Assembly: GCA_964484095.1 (NCBI GenBank)
Contig: CAZAEB010000015.1
Span: 1-12,623, forward strand
DNA: 12,623 bases
Direction of reading: 5' to 3'
Origin: CAZAEB01 sp964484095
GTDB lineage: Bacteria > Patescibacteriota > Microgenomatia > UBA12405 > BS750m-G30
Shown here: positions 12,378 to 12,623 of the stretch, in pieces
Layout of the letters: every line of letters starts with the position of its first letter
Position numbering within the stretch: the first letter of the stretch is position 1
The notes under the pieces: generated by a model
The model's database searches: none
Told to the model about the DNA's origin: nothing
The model's input: only the letters and a program-made list of their open reading frames with translations
Program-made: the position numbers and the translations under genes

Positions 12378-12614
12378 CTACGGGCTACACTTACTATATA
12401 GCGTAGCCTGAAAACTTTTATTCAATCTGGTATCGTGATACCAGATTGAACCTCTCCGTAGCTCGGCGGCCACACAAGGCCCTACTAACAAAGGCCGAAT
12501 GTAGTCTCCTTCCTGCACGGGATCGAATATTGCCAAACAGCTGGTAATTACTACTCCGATCACCAGCCACGCCACCACTGCGCAAATAAGCGCAGCGGCT
12601 AACTTTCCACCCAT
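12378..12614 (-). CDS. Possible small membrane protein (78 aa)
   Basis: An open frame starting ATG at 12614, with AGGAA about four bases upstream at the window edge. Residues about 4-31 (KLAAALICAVVAWLVIGVV continuing to ITSCLAIF) make a convincing single membrane helix or signal anchor. A short polar part follows with DPVQEGDYIRPLLVG and two cysteines. The segment is clearly GC-richer than the other genes. The last third of the frame runs through the perfect inverted repeat at 12421-12450, so the true C-terminus, or even the gene itself, is uncertain. ITSC could be read as a lipobox-like site, but the flanking residues fit poorly. No family recognised. Confidence 0.45.
   Translation of the reverse strand: MGGKLAAALICAVVAWLVIGVVITSCLAIFDPVQEGDYIRPLLVGPCVAAELRRGSIWYHDTRLNKSFQATLYSKCSP
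12421..12450. repeat. Perfect 30-base inverted repeat (14-bp stem)
   Basis: TTCAATCTGGTATC (12421-12434), two bases, then its exact reverse complement (12437-12450). On the minus strand it is followed by TAAAAGTTTTC, which is only weakly terminator-like. It lies inside the 78-aa open frame and 55 bases from the GC-rich hairpin. Confidence 0.75.
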
Positions 12615-12623
12615 TTCGTTCCT

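Noticed and set aside
12421..12480. tRNA-like T-arm (GGTTCAATC on the minus strand near the large inverted repeat)
   Set aside because: The flanking bases do not form a T stem, and no anticodon or acceptor arm can be drawn.
1..12623. CRISPR array, rRNA or recoded UGA codons
   Set aside because: No regularly spaced repeats or conserved rRNA segments are visible, and TGA ends several genes at the expected places, so the code is standard.

Overview
The window is AT-rich by eye, densely packed, and uses the standard bacterial code with TGA as stop. It looks chromosomal. Several traits together suggest a Candidate Phyla Radiation (Patescibacteria) bacterium, perhaps of the Microgenomates type: very short or overlapping intergenic spaces, many promoters sitting directly on the start codon, a lysine-extended L7/L12 gene not followed by rpoB, a divergent short Pth, and a membrane-anchored Clp-like ATPase. 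The lineage call is inference; no rRNA or marker phylogeny was possible.

Left part (1-1880): the 3' end of an L,D-transpeptidase gene, then on the minus strand an AbiEi/AbiEii-type toxin-antitoxin operon with a four-base gene overlap. Its promoter is strong (TTGACA, 17-base spacer, extended -10 TATTCT), and a perfect inverted repeat covers the -10 and the expected transcription start, as an autorepressed TA operon would have.

Centre (1881-7861, plus strand): an unrecognised 270-aa protein from an apparently leaderless promoter; rplJ-rplL (L10, L7/L12) preceded by a recognisable L10 leader RNA; a GT28/MurG-like glycosyltransferase; a D-2-hydroxyacid dehydrogenase with its own promoter built around a palindrome; and a large multi-span GT-C/PTPS-related membrane protein. 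Directly after that protein's stop codon lies an orphan fragment repeating the 3' end of the dehydrogenase gene. Its first 41 bases are identical to the dehydrogenase and the rest differs mostly at synonymous positions. The membrane-protein gene therefore sits between two copies of the dehydrogenase tail, which is a rearrangement scar.

Right part (7851-12623): a minus-strand pair, membrane-anchored two-ring Clp/Hsp100 ATPase then pth, joined by a one-base stop/start overlap. The first AAA module of the ATPase has lost its Walker B acids and its arginine fingers; the second is intact. A divergent unrecognised 188-aa gene starts 43 bases from the ATPase. It converges, with overlapping stop codons, on a GNAT acetyltransferase. 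Then come a charged 97-aa protein with a perfect Shine-Dalgarno and a GTG start, a 170-base low-complexity gap, and a visibly GC-richer end with two strong hairpins and a possible small membrane protein.

How it works together: the ribosomal pair, Pth and the Clp ATPase serve translation and protein quality control. The L,D-transpeptidase, glycosyltransferase and GT-C protein point to the cell envelope. The most useful observations are the dehydrogenase-tail duplication, the half-dead membrane Clp coupled to an atypical Pth, the contrast between leaderless and strong-SD genes, and several long perfect inverted repeats inside coding regions.
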